64,000 nucleotides of DNA from Flavobacteriaceae bacterium NBU2977 (GCA_019931105.1 JAIOUW010000002.1:558001-622000); one strand, 5' to 3'. Shown: positions 9,266 through 18,910, numbered from the stretch's first letter. A program made the numbers and translations. The notes: generated by a model from the sequence alone, not told the origin.

Positions 9266-9688
9266 CTATTTTTTGGGCAGGGCAATCGTTGTTAGTTTGC
9301 AGATGGATATCAATTCATCTTTGGCATTTCTTAATTTGATATCCCACAATTGGGTCGTACGGCCTTTATGTACTATGGTGGCGGTAGCAAAAACCTCTCC
9401 CTCGCTTACGCTTTTTACATGGTTGGCCGATATCTCGATGCCACGGACAAAAAAATTCTCGGCATCCAAAAAGATATACGATGCCATACTACCGACACTT
9501 TCGGCCAAAGCGACCATGGCACCGCCATGTAAGATCCCATCGGGTTGATGTACTTTAGAATTAACCGGCATTTTGGCCGTCAAGAAATTTTCACCTACAT
9601 CAATATATTCGATCTGCAAGGTCTCCATCATGGTATTCTTGGATGAATCGTTGCAGACCTTTAGAATTTTTTCTTTTAATTCGTTCAC
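9266..9688 (-). CDS. PaaI-type hotdog thioesterase, probable DHNA-CoA thioesterase
   Basis: A 140-residue single-hotdog acyl-CoA thioesterase of the PaaI family. The active-site helix is visible in PDGILHGGAMVALAESVGS (about residues 49-67), with the Gly-Gly pair and catalytic Glu, followed by GIEISANHVKSV. It is the first gene of the leftward men run, 8 bases before menF, so hydrolysis of 1,4-dihydroxy-2-naphthoyl-CoA (the MenI step) is a reasonable inference. A general acyl-CoA thioesterase cannot be excluded. Confidence 0.85.
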   Translation of the reverse strand: MNELKEKILKVCNDSSKNTMMETLQIEYIDVGENFLTAKMPVNSKVHQPDGILHGGAMVALAESVGSMASYIFLDAENFFVRGIEISANHVKSVSEGEVFATATIVHKGRTTQLWDIKLRNAKDELISICKLTTIALPKK

Positions 9689-9778
9689 GGAAGTATTTTT
9701 TTCAAAATTACGGATATAATATTCCTTCTATGGGAACTTTCAAGAATTTCGCGCTATAGAATATTAAATACCATTAAA

Positions 9779-9803
9779 GCCTTTCTTTACAAAAGGCCTT
9801 TTG
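9779..9803. other. Stem-loop in the divergent gap before the esterase gene
   Basis: GCCTTT (9779-9784) pairs with AAAGGC (9792-9797) around a 7-nt loop, followed by CTTTTGTT directly before the esterase ATG at 9806. It looks terminator-like but sits where a 5' leader should be, so it may lower expression of the esterase operon. Confidence 0.35.
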
Positions 9804-9805
9804 TT

Positions 9806-10450
9806 ATGCATACTACTGAAAAACAAGTGTCGTACCGAACGACCAATACGTACGAGACATTGAACAAAATGTCTGAAAAAACCAAGAATGTCTGGATCGT
9901 ATTTCACGGAATCGGTTTCTTGAGTCGGTATTTTCTCAAGTATTTCGATGAACTTCCCCCAGAAGAGAATTATTTCATTGCCCCCCAGGCCCCTTCAAAG
10001 TACTATCTCAAGAATGAATACCGTCATGTAGGCGCGAGTTGGCTTACCAAAGAAAACACGGCCCTTGAAAAGAAAAATGTATTGGCCTATTTAGATGCCG
10101 TTTTTGAGGTTGAAAAAATTCCCGAAACCTGTAAGCTAATCGTTTTCGGATTTTCACAAGGGGTATCGATTGCAATGCGCTGGGCGGCATATCAAAAACC
10201 GAGGTGTGAACATTTAATACTTTATGCGGGTGGAATACCTACCGAACTGGAGCCAAGTGATTTTGACTTTATAAAAGATTACGGCACCAAGGTAAAGGTG
10301 TTGATCGGCAATCAAGATGAATACATCAACGAAGATAGGCTGCGAGACGAATCGAAAAAAATAGAGCTGCTCTTTAACGGCAAGGCCGAGCAGGTAATTT
10401 ATGAAGGAGGCCATGAAATCAAAAAAGAACTGATAAACGCATTGATATGA
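9806..10450 (+). CDS. Alpha/beta hydrolase, carboxylesterase-like
   Basis: A 214-residue cytosolic serine hydrolase related to the phospholipase/carboxylesterase family. Visible features are the oxyanion-hole strand VWIVFHGIG, the nucleophile elbow GFSQG (Ser near residue 117), an Asp in IGNQDEY and the catalytic His in YEGGHEI. There is no signal peptide. Its stop overlaps the next start by four bases (ATGA), so it is translationally coupled to the acetyltransferase. Substrate unknown; small esters are the likely class. Confidence 0.86.
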   Translation: MHTTEKQVSYRTTNTYETLNKMSEKTKNVWIVFHGIGFLSRYFLKYFDELPPEENYFIAPQAPSKYYLKNEYRHVGASWLTKENTALEKKNVLAYLDAVFEVEKIPETCKLIVFGFSQGVSIAMRWAAYQKPRCEHLILYAGGIPTELEPSDFDFIKDYGTKVKVLIGNQDEYINEDRLRDESKKIELLFNGKAEQVIYEGGHEIKKELINALI

Positions 10451-11025
10451 TCATGGAAGATTTTCCTGAACTTAGAACGGAAAGATTGGTGCTGAACCAA
10501 CCGAAATGGAACGATGTTCCCGTTATCGTTTCACATGCCGACAATATCAAGATCGTTGAAAATACCCGTACTATGCCCCACCCCTACCACGAAGAAGATG
10601 CCATTTCGTGGATCCAAATGGTCAATCAGGGTTTTCAGGATAAAGATCGGTACATATTTGCCGTGCGACTGAATTTAGATGATTCATTTATTGGAGGAAT
10701 TGGCCTAACCCTTGATGTGCAGAACAATAGGGCCGAATTGGGATATTGGATAGCGGAACCTTTTTGGAACCTGGGCTTTGCCACTGAAGCCGTCGAGGCA
10801 ATACTGAAATTCGGATTTGAAACGCTCGGACTCAACAAAATAATCGCCGTCTATCTCACGACGAACAGTGCTTCCGGAAAAGTGATGGTCAAAAACGGAA
10901 TGATCAAAGAGGCTGAACTCATAGACCATGATGTCAAAAGAGACCATACCATTGATGATAATGTTTATGTCTCATTGATCCAATATCGCTTGCTCAAGAA
11001 AGAATACGAATCCTTAAAAAAATAA
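10447..11025 (+). CDS. GNAT acetyltransferase, RimJ/RimL type
   Basis: A 192-residue N-acetyltransferase. It opens with the RimJ-like signature LRTERLVLNQP and carries the core ELGYWIAEPFWNLGFATEAVEAIL, which includes the acetyl-CoA pyrophosphate loop, followed by NSASGKVMVKNGM. The first ATG (10447) overlaps the esterase stop; a second Met at 10453 is also possible. Family members acetylate protein N-termini, antibiotics or small amines; nothing here decides which. A second, distantly related GNAT gene follows after four bases. Confidence 0.9.
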   Translation: MIMEDFPELRTERLVLNQPKWNDVPVIVSHADNIKIVENTRTMPHPYHEEDAISWIQMVNQGFQDKDRYIFAVRLNLDDSFIGGIGLTLDVQNNRAELGYWIAEPFWNLGFATEAVEAILKFGFETLGLNKIIAVYLTTNSASGKVMVKNGMIKEAELIDHDVKRDHTIDDNVYVSLIQYRLLKKEYESLKK

Positions 11026-11029
11026 GGCT

Positions 11030-11602
11030 ATGGAGCAACAACATGCGATTATCCTTGAAAACGAAAGGGTGAGACTATCACCTTTGACGCTTGATAATTT
11101 TCACCATTTGTACGCTATTGCCGCCCAGGACAAATTGGTGCAATATTCTCCATCTGACATAGCGCATAAAGAAGGGTTGAAAAACTATGTGGAAACTGCC
11201 TTGGAGGGTCAACGTAAAAAGACCGACATTCCCTTTATCATTTTTGACAAGGCTACCGACAGCTTTGCCGGTAGCACGAGGTATATGCACATTCATTGGG
11301 CCAATAAAGTGTTGCATATAGGTTCAACATGGATCGGGCGGGAATTTCAGGGCAGCGGACTAAATGGACAAATGAAAATCTTGATGCTGGATCATGCCTT
11401 CGAAACCATGGGCTTCGAAAAAGTCGAGTTCAGGGTCGATGAACGCAACATGCGATCACGAAAAGCGGTCGAAAAATTGGGGTGCACCCTAGAAGGCATA
11501 CTTCGAAAAGATGTGTACCTATTGGATGGCTTCAAAAGGAACACCTGCTGTTACGGAATTCTAAAGGAGGAATGGCGGCAAATAAAGGCCGGGCGAAGCT
11601 AG
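11030..11602 (+). CDS. GNAT acetyltransferase
   Basis: A 190-residue member of the same broad family as its neighbour but not a close copy. The conserved parts are RVRLSPLTLDNF at the N-terminus, the core HIGSTWIGREFQGSGLNGQMKIL, and RNMRSRKAVEKLGCTLEG. The last matches the C-terminal RimJ/RimL-like segment. It ends the esterase-GNAT-GNAT operon. Downstream is a pair of inverted REP-like elements rather than a simple terminator. Confidence 0.9.
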   Translation: MEQQHAIILENERVRLSPLTLDNFHHLYAIAAQDKLVQYSPSDIAHKEGLKNYVETALEGQRKKTDIPFIIFDKATDSFAGSTRYMHIHWANKVLHIGSTWIGREFQGSGLNGQMKILMLDHAFETMGFEKVEFRVDERNMRSRKAVEKLGCTLEGILRKDVYLLDGFKRNTCCYGILKEEWRQIKAGRS

Positions 11603-11673
11603 TTAAAGTGAGTTCGATACAACTTACTTGAAATCCTAAACTGGTTTTTAGTAGTTTATGCATTTAGGTCAGG

Positions 11674-11735
11674 TCGAGCGCAGTCGAGACCTCATTCAAG
11701 ATCTCAAATCTTACCTACCTCTCGCCTGCGCTCGA
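11674..11735. repeat. Inverted pair of REP-like elements
   Basis: TCGAGCGCAGTCGAGA at 11674-11689 is repeated in opposite orientation at 11720-11735, matching at 15 of 16 positions, so the two copies can fold into a long hairpin. The first copy is itself imperfectly palindromic (GGTC...GACC flanks). Similar palindromes around GAGCGCAG are common intergenic elements in flavobacteria. It lies between convergent genes and may serve as a bidirectional terminator. Confidence 0.7.
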
Positions 11736-11803
11736 GGGAACAAATGCCAATTTTATGAATCTTTGACCATAAAAATGCCAAATTTTAAATCGAAATCAAG
11801 TAG

Positions 11804-12733
11804 TTACTCTTCAACAACGAGTTTTTCAGTTTTGTAATAACTGATTTCCCGGGTTTTGTAATCATTTTCGGGTTTTACGATTTGCTTCACCCAATTGGCA
11901 TATTCTGAGCCATCAAATTGGTAGATATACTCTTTTATTTCAACAACTTCCCCGGTCTTGGTTTCGGTTTTTATGAGCATGTTATTTTCGTCGTATGCAT
12001 ACGACATCGAAGCTTCAGGCACGAATTGGTTTGTTTTGGTATCAAAGTAATAGAGTGTTCGATCCTGTAACAGGCCTATACCATTTTTAACTTCCTCAAC
12101 GGCCTTGTTGGGCTGTCCTTCGATAAACTCCTTCGTTAAAACAATGCTATTTTTGCCTTGGTCTTTTCCTTTTTTTTCAGAGGTTCTCACAGATCGCAGA
12201 ACAATGCCGTTGACCTTGATCGTCTTTGTGAACTCTCCTTTGACATTGGTGTACACGATTTCGGTCTCATCACTTCCCTCATTATCGTTACGAAAAACTT
12301 TAATGAGCTTGCCCTCCGCATCGTAATGATATTCATTTTGGCCCAAAAATTCCTTCGAGTACGAAATGATCTTTTCGGTAACCTTACGATTTTCAGTGGT
12401 ATCGATGGTGTAGAAATTGGCGATCGACGTATTTTCGTCAAAAACATCGTCGCGATAAACTTCCGATCTTTTCTCCAAAAGTTCATCTCCTGAATATTTG
12501 TAGTGGGTAACGTCGTAATCTTGATCATTATAGCGGGTCACCGACTTCGTCAATAGGCCATCAATATTGAATTCATACTCCTCTTTGCCATAATGGGTGA
12601 GCACCAAGCACTTTTTCACTTTCCCTTTTAAGTCAAAATCGGACGTTCTGAAAATTTTGATTTCCTGGGATAAAATGAACTGCGGAACGATTGCCGTTAA
12701 TATCAATACCAAATAGGTGTAGTTTTTTACCAT
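11804..12733 (-). CDS. Secreted hypothetical protein with YD-like repeats
   Basis: A 309-residue exported protein of unknown function. A signal peptide (about residues 1-22, ending LSQ) is followed by beta-strand-rich sequence in which short segments recur: YEFNIDGLLTKSVTRYND, YHYDAEGKLIKVFRND, YAYDENNMLIKTETKTG. This is the YD/RHS-like pattern of small Bacteroidota surface proteins. There is no enzyme motif and no C-terminal type IX sorting domain that I can see. It is monocistronic, between the REP pair and a divergent promoter region. Confidence 0.72.
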   Translation of the reverse strand: MVKNYTYLVLILTAIVPQFILSQEIKIFRTSDFDLKGKVKKCLVLTHYGKEEYEFNIDGLLTKSVTRYNDQDYDVTHYKYSGDELLEKRSEVYRDDVFDENTSIANFYTIDTTENRKVTEKIISYSKEFLGQNEYHYDAEGKLIKVFRNDNEGSDETEIVYTNVKGEFTKTIKVNGIVLRSVRTSEKKGKDQGKNSIVLTKEFIEGQPNKAVEEVKNGIGLLQDRTLYYFDTKTNQFVPEASMSYAYDENNMLIKTETKTGEVVEIKEYIYQFDGSEYANWVKQIVKPENDYKTREISYYKTEKLVVEE

Positions 12734-12886
12734 ACCGTAAAATTACTTGTTATTCGATCAATTAGAAACAAAAGGGATGCCAAATCGTCAAACGATCTCT
12801 GTGTTTTAGATGAGTTTGACATGAAATCCCTATTTAAAAAAGACGGTGACGTATCTTTACCTGCTAAAATTCGTAAACCTTCAACG

Positions 12887-13801
12887 ATGCACGTCTATCA
12901 AAAATCAATCTTTCTATTCTTCTTTTTCTTGGTACTCATCGGATGCAATATTAAAAAGAAACAGGTTTCCGAATACACGGGGTTCGAGGTAGGCATTGTG
13001 GCAGACTGTCAATACTGCAACTGTGAAGCAGCGGGGGTTCGCCATTATAGAAAATCACCCGGTCGTTTACGACAGGCCGTGAACACATTCAATGAACGCG
13101 CTTTGGAGTATGCTATCCATTTAGGGGATTTCATCGATAGGAATTTTGAAAGCTATGATTCTGTAACCCCAATATGGAACGGCCTTAAATCGAAAAAATA
13201 CCACGTTCTGGGCAATCATGATTTTAGTGTGGCGGATTCGCTCAAACCCCTGATTTTTGAAAAAATGAATATCAAGGACCGGTACTATAGTGTTGTTAAG
13301 AACGATTGGCGTTTTATCGTTCTCGATGGAAACGACCTTAGCGTTCATGGTGCCTTGACCGAGGATAAAAGACAGCAGACCGATTCATTGTTCAACCATA
13401 TATCGAGCAAAGACATGCCGAATCTGAAGGAATGGAACGGAGGCCTGGGCCATGGGCAATTGGCTTGGATCGAAGATGAATTAAGGTTGGCGACCGAACA
13501 GGGCCAACGCGTAGGCTTTTATTGCCATTTTCCCGCACTGGGTGAAGAACAGGCGCACAATCTCTGGAACTATGAACAGCTTTTGGCCATTATCGATAAA
13601 TACGATTGTGTTAAGTTTTATTTCAACGGCCACAATCATGCCGGTAGCTATGTTCAAAGAAATGGCGTTCATTACCTGAACTTCAAAGGCATGGTCGACA
13701 CAGAAGATTCCTCTTCTTTTGCTACGGTTACATTTTTGAAAGATTCCCTACTCGTAAAAGGCTACGGCCGCGAACCTTCAAGAAGCCTAAAGATCAAATA
13801 G
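12887..13801 (+). CDS. Lipoprotein metallophosphoesterase, ADP-ribose/CDP-alcohol diphosphatase-like
   Basis: A calcineurin-like phosphoesterase with an SPII signal (lipobox LIGC near residue 20). I start at 12887 because the frame's first ATG (12821) would put 22 charged residues before the signal. Metal-binding motifs occur in order: ADCQYC (the D-x-Q form), HLGDFIDR, LGNHDF, FYCHFP and NGHNHAG. The D-x-Q variant plus GVRHYRKSPGRL is characteristic of Mn-dependent ADP-ribose/CDP-alcohol diphosphatases. Lipidation would place the enzyme outside the cytoplasm, where it could release phosphate from nucleotide diphosphates. Confidence 0.86.
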   Translation: MHVYQKSIFLFFFFLVLIGCNIKKKQVSEYTGFEVGIVADCQYCNCEAAGVRHYRKSPGRLRQAVNTFNERALEYAIHLGDFIDRNFESYDSVTPIWNGLKSKKYHVLGNHDFSVADSLKPLIFEKMNIKDRYYSVVKNDWRFIVLDGNDLSVHGALTEDKRQQTDSLFNHISSKDMPNLKEWNGGLGHGQLAWIEDELRLATEQGQRVGFYCHFPALGEEQAHNLWNYEQLLAIIDKYDCVKFYFNGHNHAGSYVQRNGVHYLNFKGMVDTEDSSSFATVTFLKDSLLVKGYGREPSRSLKIK

Positions 13802-13814
13802 AGGAGACCAAAAT

Positions 13815-13846
13815 AAAAAAGCACCATTAATGAATGGTGCTTTTTG
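13815..13846. terminator. Bidirectional intrinsic terminator
   Basis: AAAAAGCACCATT pairs with AATGGTGCTTTTT around a short loop centred near 13830, with T runs on both strands. It lies between the convergent metallophosphoesterase and dnaK genes and should end both transcripts. Confidence 0.9.
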
Positions 13847-13866
13847 AAATCTAAAGGTTCTCGGAA

Positions 13867-15774
13867 TTATTTCACTTCCTCGAAATCAACGTCTTCGACA
13901 TTGTCGCCTTCGCCACCGGCATCGGCAGTGGCATCACCACCCTCGGGGGCGGCACCGTTCTGCTGGGCTTCGGCCTGGGCCTTGTACATTTCTTCTGACG
14001 CGACCTTCCATGCTTCGTTGATCTTCTCCAAAGCTGTTGTGATCACGGCCAGGTCCTTGCTTTCATAGGCCTTCTTTAGTTCTTCCAGAGCATCTTCTAT
14101 CGGCTTTTTCTTGTCATCCGACAATTTATCGCCAAATTCCTTCAATTGTTTTTCTGTCTGGAAAATCATGCTATCGGCCTCGTTCAGCTTATCGGCCGTT
14201 TCCTTGGCTTTTTTATCAGATTCGGCATTGGCCTCGGCCTCGGCCTTCATCTTTTCGATTTCCTCTTCCGTCAAACCTGAAGAAGCTTCGATACGTATGT
14301 CCTGTGTCTTGTTCGTTGCCTTATCGGTCGCCGAAACCTTAATGATTCCGTTGGCATCGATATCAAAGGTCACTTCGATCTGAGGTGTTCCCCTTGGTGC
14401 GGGAGGAATTCCGTCTAAATGAAATCTTCCTATCGTCTTATTATCTGCTGCCATAGGCCGTTCACCTTGCAAAACATGGATCTCGACCGAAGGCTGGTTA
14501 TCGGCTGCCGTAGAGAATACCTGTGACTTCTTGGTCGGTATCGTGGTATTCGCATCGATCAACTTGGTCATCACGCTACCCATGGTTTCAATACCCAAGG
14601 ATAATGGGGTAACATCCAACAACAATACATCTTTTACGTCTCCAGTAAGCACGCCACCTTGAATCGCCGCACCAACGGCCACTACCTCATCAGGGTTCAC
14701 CCCTTTTGAAGGTTTTTTGCCGAAGAATTTTTCAACGGCTTCCTGTACCGCGGGAATCCTGGTAGAACCTCCCACCAAAATAATCTCGTCGATATCACTT
14801 TTTGAAAGTCCGGCCGATTTCAATGCCGTTTGGCAAGGCTCGATGGTCCTTTTCACCAAGTCTTCGATCAATTGTTCGAACTTTGCCCGTGTCAAGGTAC
14901 GTACCAAGTGTTTGGGCCCGGTGGCCGTAGCGGTCACATAAGGCAGGTTGATCTCGGTCTGCGCCGAAGATGACAATTCTATTTTTGCTTTTTCGGCAGC
15001 TTCACGAAGTCGCTGTAACGCCATGGCATCATCACGAAGGTCGATGCTTTCGTCTTTCTTGAATTCTTCGGCCAACCAATTGATTATTTTCTGGTCTACA
15101 TCGTCACCGCCCAAATGGGTATCGCCATCAGTGGCCAATACTTCGAATACGCCATCGCCCAATTCCAAAATGGAAACATCGTGGGTTCCCCCGCCAAAGT
15201 CAAAGACGACTATTTTTTGATCGGTGTCCTTTTTGTCCATTCCATAGGCCAAAGAGGCCGCTGTAGGCTCATTGATGATTCGCTCAACGGTCAAACCGGC
15301 AATTTCACCAGCTTCTTTGGTGGCCTGTCGCTGTGCATCGTTAAAATAAGCCGGAACCGTAATTACAGCTCTTGAAACATCTTGTCCTAAATAGTCTTCG
15401 GCGGTCTTCTTCATTTTCTGAAGTACCATGGCCGACAACTCTTGAGGCGTATACAAACGCCCGTCAATATCGACCCTTGGCGTATTGTTATCGCCCTTCA
15501 CCACTTTATAGGGAACACGGTCAATTTCGGCCTTACATTCCGAAAATTTATTGCCCATAAACCTTTTGATGGAATAAATCGTTTTTTCAGGATTGGTGAC
15601 CGCCTGTCTTTTTGCAGGATCGCCCACCTTGATCTCACCACCTTCTACAAATGCAATGACCGATGGTGTAGTTCTTTTTCCTTCGGCATTGGGTATTACA
15701 ACGGGCTCGTTACCTTCCATCACGGAAACGCAGCTATTGGTCGTACCCAAATCTATACCTATGATTTTGCTCAT
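13867..15774 (-). CDS. dnaK: Hsp70 chaperone DnaK
   Basis: The major ATP-dependent Hsp70 chaperone, 635 residues. The start is [17 protein letters not shown] at 15774; the open frame runs 27 codons further up but that part is not Hsp70-like. The ATPase domain shows [23 protein letters not shown] and [13 protein letters not shown]. The substrate domain and lid follow, and the C-terminus is the acidic DVDFEEVK form of bacterial DnaK. No grpE or dnaJ lies beside it. A perfect inverted repeat 75 bases upstream may be regulatory. It works with ClpB (54844-57444) in disaggregation. Confidence 0.99.
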   Translation of the reverse strand: MSKIIGIDLGTTNSCVSVMEGNEPVVIPNAEGKRTTPSVIAFVEGGEIKVGDPAKRQAVTNPEKTIYSIKRFMGNKFSECKAEIDRVPYKVVKGDNNTPRVDIDGRLYTPQELSAMVLQKMKKTAEDYLGQDVSRAVITVPAYFNDAQRQATKEAGEIAGLTVERIINEPTAASLAYGMDKKDTDQKIVVFDFGGGTHDVSILELGDGVFEVLATDGDTHLGGDDVDQKIINWLAEEFKKDESIDLRDDAMALQRLREAAEKAKIELSSSAQTEINLPYVTATATGPKHLVRTLTRAKFEQLIEDLVKRTIEPCQTALKSAGLSKSDIDEIILVGGSTRIPAVQEAVEKFFGKKPSKGVNPDEVVAVGAAIQGGVLTGDVKDVLLLDVTPLSLGIETMGSVMTKLIDANTTIPTKKSQVFSTAADNQPSVEIHVLQGERPMAADNKTIGRFHLDGIPPAPRGTPQIEVTFDIDANGIIKVSATDKATNKTQDIRIEASSGLTEEEIEKMKAEAEANAESDKKAKETADKLNEADSMIFQTEKQLKEFGDKLSDDKKKPIEDALEELKKAYESKDLAVITTALEKINEAWKVASEEMYKAQAEAQQNGAAPEGGDATADAGGEGDNVEDVDFEEVK

Positions 15775-15848
15775 TCTATATGTATTAAATATTAGTGCTT
15801 TTTTTTGTCGGTAGGTAAATGTCAAACAATATGCCAAGCAATGGCGAC

Positions 15849-15863
15849 ATGACATGATGTCAT
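15849..15863. promoter_or_regulatory. Perfect inverted repeat upstream of dnaK
   Basis: ATGACAT, one base, ATGTCAT: a perfect 7-1-7 palindrome 75 bases upstream of the dnaK ATG. It is not the CIRCE element bound by HrcA (that is 9-9-9). Its position suits an operator or activator site for dnaK. Confidence 0.45.
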
Positions 15864-16029
15864 TTATTGTTCCCTAGAGTATTTTTGGGGCCTTCTAAAC
15901 AGCGTTTCCGATACCAAAAAGGAATTTCACCTTCCCTCTTCCTATGTTTATGGCATGGAGCCGGACAAAATGATTTTATTTTCATAATTTACAATGCACT
16001 ATAAACCAAAGTTTAAATTGGTATCTTAA

Positions 16030-17199
16030 ATGAAAACGGACAGACGTAATTTTTTGACCCGCGGATTATCTTCAGCCGCAGGAATCGCCGCGGCATCGAT
16101 TATGCCCTATGACATGTTCTGGCATGACCTACATGCAACCGCCAGGCCCGAAACTGTTATCGTGAAACCTGAAAAGCGAACAAAACCAAAAGACGCCATT
16201 AGATTCTCCGTCATCGGTCTCAACCATGGGCATATCTATGGCATGGTCAACGCATTGCTGAACGGAGGTGGAACTTTGGTTGCCGTGTACGCCAAGGAAC
16301 CTGATTTATTGGAAAACTTCAAAAAGCGATACCCTGATGTGAAAATCGCCAAAAGCGAGGACGAGATCATTGAAGACAACTCCATACAATTGGTCGCCAG
16401 TGCGGCCATACCCGTAGACCGTGCCCCCATCGGTATTCGTGTGATGCAATCGGGTAAGGACTATATGGCAGATAAACCGGGCATTGTCACTTTTGAACAG
16501 TTCAATGAAGTAAAAAAAGTACAAAAAGAGACAAAACGGATCTATTCGATAAAGTACAGTGAGCGGTTGGGAAATCCTGCTTCGGTAATGGCCGGAAAAC
16601 TCGTGCAAGAGGGAGCCATTGGCAAAGTGGTACAACTCATAGGGCTGGGGCCCCATCGCATGCGGCCCGAAAACCGGCCAGATTGGTTCTTTTATCCTGA
16701 AAAGGCAGGGGGCATCTTATGTGATATTGGTTCGCACCAATGCGATCAGTTTCTTTATTATACCAACTCGAAACAAGCGGAGGTAAGTTTTGCGCAGACC
16801 GGAAATTTCAATATTCCAGATTATCCCGATTATCAAGATTTTGGAGATATGAGCGTGCGCAGCGATCATGCGACCGGTTATATCCGAATCGACTGGTTCA
16901 CACCTGAAGGACTCGGCACCTGGGGCGATGGCCGCACGTTTATCTTGGGTACCGAAGGATACATAGAGATGCGAAAATATATCGATATCGCGGGAAGGGA
17001 AGGCGGCAACCACTTGTTCTTGGTCAACCAGAAAGAGACCAAGTACTTTGACTGCAACAATGTGCACATGCCCTATGGCGAACAATTGGTGAGCGACGTG
17101 GTGCACCGCACTGAAACAGCGATGACCCAAGACCATTGTTTTTTGGCCACCGAACTTGCGTTGACCGGACAAAAAATCGCCCATAAATTAAAGGGGTGA
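16030..17199 (+). CDS. Tat-exported Gfo/Idh/MocA oxidoreductase
   Basis: A 389-residue NAD(P)-dependent oxidoreductase family member. It begins with a twin-arginine signal (TDRRNFLTRG, then a hydrophobic Ala-rich stretch), followed by a Rossmann domain (FSVIGLNHGHIYGMVNAL) and the C-terminal Gfo/Idh/MocA fold. The usual EKP motif appears as MADKPG. Such exported family members are common in marine Bacteroidota and often act on sugars or sugar acids, but no polysaccharide-utilisation genes are nearby. It is divergent from dnaK and followed by sdaA on the same strand. Substrate unknown. Confidence 0.88.
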   Translation: MKTDRRNFLTRGLSSAAGIAAASIMPYDMFWHDLHATARPETVIVKPEKRTKPKDAIRFSVIGLNHGHIYGMVNALLNGGGTLVAVYAKEPDLLENFKKRYPDVKIAKSEDEIIEDNSIQLVASAAIPVDRAPIGIRVMQSGKDYMADKPGIVTFEQFNEVKKVQKETKRIYSIKYSERLGNPASVMAGKLVQEGAIGKVVQLIGLGPHRMRPENRPDWFFYPEKAGGILCDIGSHQCDQFLYYTNSKQAEVSFAQTGNFNIPDYPDYQDFGDMSVRSDHATGYIRIDWFTPEGLGTWGDGRTFILGTEGYIEMRKYIDIAGREGGNHLFLVNQKETKYFDCNNVHMPYGEQLVSDVVHRTETAMTQDHCFLATELALTGQKIAHKLKG

Positions 17200-17315
17200 A
17201 AAACCTATCGTTTAGGTGCTAAGTCCATTTTGTCCATAAGTCCGTTGTGATAAAATTTTCTTTTTCGACAACGCATATTGCCTATCTTTATCCCAAATTA
17301 AATTCTGCATAAAAG

Positions 17316-18743
17316 TTGGAGTCCATCAGTATTTTCGACATGCTAAAAATCGGAATCGGGCCTTCTAGTTCGCACACCTTGGGACCTTGGCGCGCGGCTG
17401 AACGATGGATCGCAGAAATGAAGGCCGCGGCACTCTTTGAAGAAATAGAACAAGTAACGGCACATGTCTATGGATCTTTGTCGCTCACCGGCAAGGGCCA
17501 TGCCACCGATTATGCCATTATGCTGGGGCTATCGGGAACGGATCCCGTAACCATCGAACCCTCGGATATTCAATACGTTGTACAAAAGATCAAAGACGAT
17601 CAAGTACTTCATTTCGCGGGTGAAAAAAAATTGCCCTTTGATCCCAAATCGAATATTATTTTCCATCGGAAGTTTTTACCATTCCATGCGAACGGACTCA
17701 AATTCGAGGCGATTCTTTCATCCGGAAAAAAGAAGACCAAAACCTACTATTCCATAGGTGGGGGTTTTGTTGTAACGGAGGCCCGCAAAAACGCCAAAAA
17801 GAAAATCGAAGATTTTAAATTACTGCCCTTCCCGATTCAAAAGGGCACTGAACTTCTTTCCTATTGCCAAAAAGAGCAGAAAACGATTTCGGAAATCGTC
17901 TTGGAAAATGAACGCTCTTTGAGGGACGATGCGAAAATCGATACCGAGATCCGCCGTATTTGGGAAACGATGCTCGAGTGCATGTATATCGGTTGCCATA
18001 CCGAAGGCAACCTTCCGGGCGGCCTAAACGTTCGTCGTAGGGCTTTTGATATACACAAGAATTTAATGGCGGGTGCAGCCAGTTATGATTCCCCGGAAAA
18101 TTGGCTACAGACCATTCGAAAAACAGAGGTGAAATTCAGACAGATCCTAAAATGGGTCAGTTGCTTTGCGCTTTCGGTCAATGAAGTCAACGCCTCGTTG
18201 GGAAGAGTGGTTACGGCACCCACCAATGGCAGCGCGGGCGTGATCCCTGCCGTGCTCATGTATTATATGGTCATCGAAAACCATCGGGCCGATTTCGAAC
18301 ATATCAAAAAATTCTTGCTCGTCGCCGGCGAAATAGGAAGTATCTTCAAAAAGGGAGCGACCATTTCGGCGGCCATGGGTGGATGCCAGGCCGAAATCGG
18401 GGTGTCATCGGCCATGGCGGCCGGGGCCCTGACCGAGCTTTTGGGCGGAACACCCGAACAGGTTCTCATGGCCGCAGAAATTGCCATGGAGCACCATTTA
18501 GGACTTACCTGCGACCCCATTGGCGGACTGGTTCAGATACCTTGTATCGAACGCAACAGCATGGGCGCCATAAAAGCGATCAATGCGGCCGAGCTGGCCT
18601 TGGGTTCCGATGCCTCTGAAGCGAAAGTACCATTCGATAAAGTGGTACAGACCATGTGGGAAACTGCCAAGGACATGAACGCGAAATATAAGGAAACATC
18701 AACGGGCGGCCTCGCGATCGGCGTATTCTTAAGCGATTGTTGA
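17316..18743 (+). CDS. sdaA: L-serine ammonia-lyase, single-chain iron-sulfur type
   Basis: Deaminates L-serine to pyruvate and ammonia using a 4Fe-4S cluster. The 475 residues hold the beta domain ([21 protein letters not shown]) and the alpha domain fused in one chain. Likely cluster ligands are the cysteines in GGCQAE, TCDPIGG and IPCIERN. The start must be TTG at 17316: the conserved N-terminus begins at [10 protein letters not shown] and no upstream ATG is in frame; the first ATG, at codon 9, would cut into the family motif. A TATCTTTA element at 17283-17290 is a possible -7 box. Confidence 0.95.
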   Translation: MESISIFDMLKIGIGPSSSHTLGPWRAAERWIAEMKAAALFEEIEQVTAHVYGSLSLTGKGHATDYAIMLGLSGTDPVTIEPSDIQYVVQKIKDDQVLHFAGEKKLPFDPKSNIIFHRKFLPFHANGLKFEAILSSGKKKTKTYYSIGGGFVVTEARKNAKKKIEDFKLLPFPIQKGTELLSYCQKEQKTISEIVLENERSLRDDAKIDTEIRRIWETMLECMYIGCHTEGNLPGGLNVRRRAFDIHKNLMAGAASYDSPENWLQTIRKTEVKFRQILKWVSCFALSVNEVNASLGRVVTAPTNGSAGVIPAVLMYYMVIENHRADFEHIKKFLLVAGEIGSIFKKGATISAAMGGCQAEIGVSSAMAAGALTELLGGTPEQVLMAAEIAMEHHLGLTCDPIGGLVQIPCIERNSMGAIKAINAAELALGSDASEAKVPFDKVVQTMWETAKDMNAKYKETSTGGLAIGVFLSDC

Positions 18744-18757
18744 TAAGTGTCCTCCGT

Positions 18758-18841
18758 ATGATCGTTACTGACTTTTTCAACGAAAAATATACGCCCGACC
18801 CTAAAGATGATCGATTGCAGGAATTTTCAATACTGCGCTAA
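18758..18841 (+). pseudogene. Possible gene fragment (27 codons) at the edge of the AT-rich islet
   Basis: A short open frame (MIVTDFFNEKYTPDPKDD, then RLQEFSILR and stop) whose composition is protein-like and whose final codons run into a REP-like palindrome. It could be the 5' remnant of a gene cut when neighbouring DNA was inserted or the repeat landed. It may also be chance. I cannot assign it to a family. Confidence 0.25.
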
Positions 18842-18856
18842 GCGTAGTCGAAGTAT
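18830..18856. repeat. REP-like nested palindrome
   Basis: ACTGCGCT (18832-18839) and AGCGTAGT (18841-18848) form a near-perfect hairpin, enclosed by ATACT (18830-18834) and AGTAT (18852-18856). It shares the GCGC core with the elements near 11.7 kb and lies at the left border of the AT-rich islet. Confidence 0.6.
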
Positions 18857-18910
18857 GGCAATTCGGATAGCAATTAGTTGTATGCCGTGGTGCCATTAGT
18901 ACTTTATTCC

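Noticed and set aside
13867-15774. Several antisense open frames inside dnaK
   Set aside because: They follow from the codon pattern of a highly expressed gene and show no protein families.
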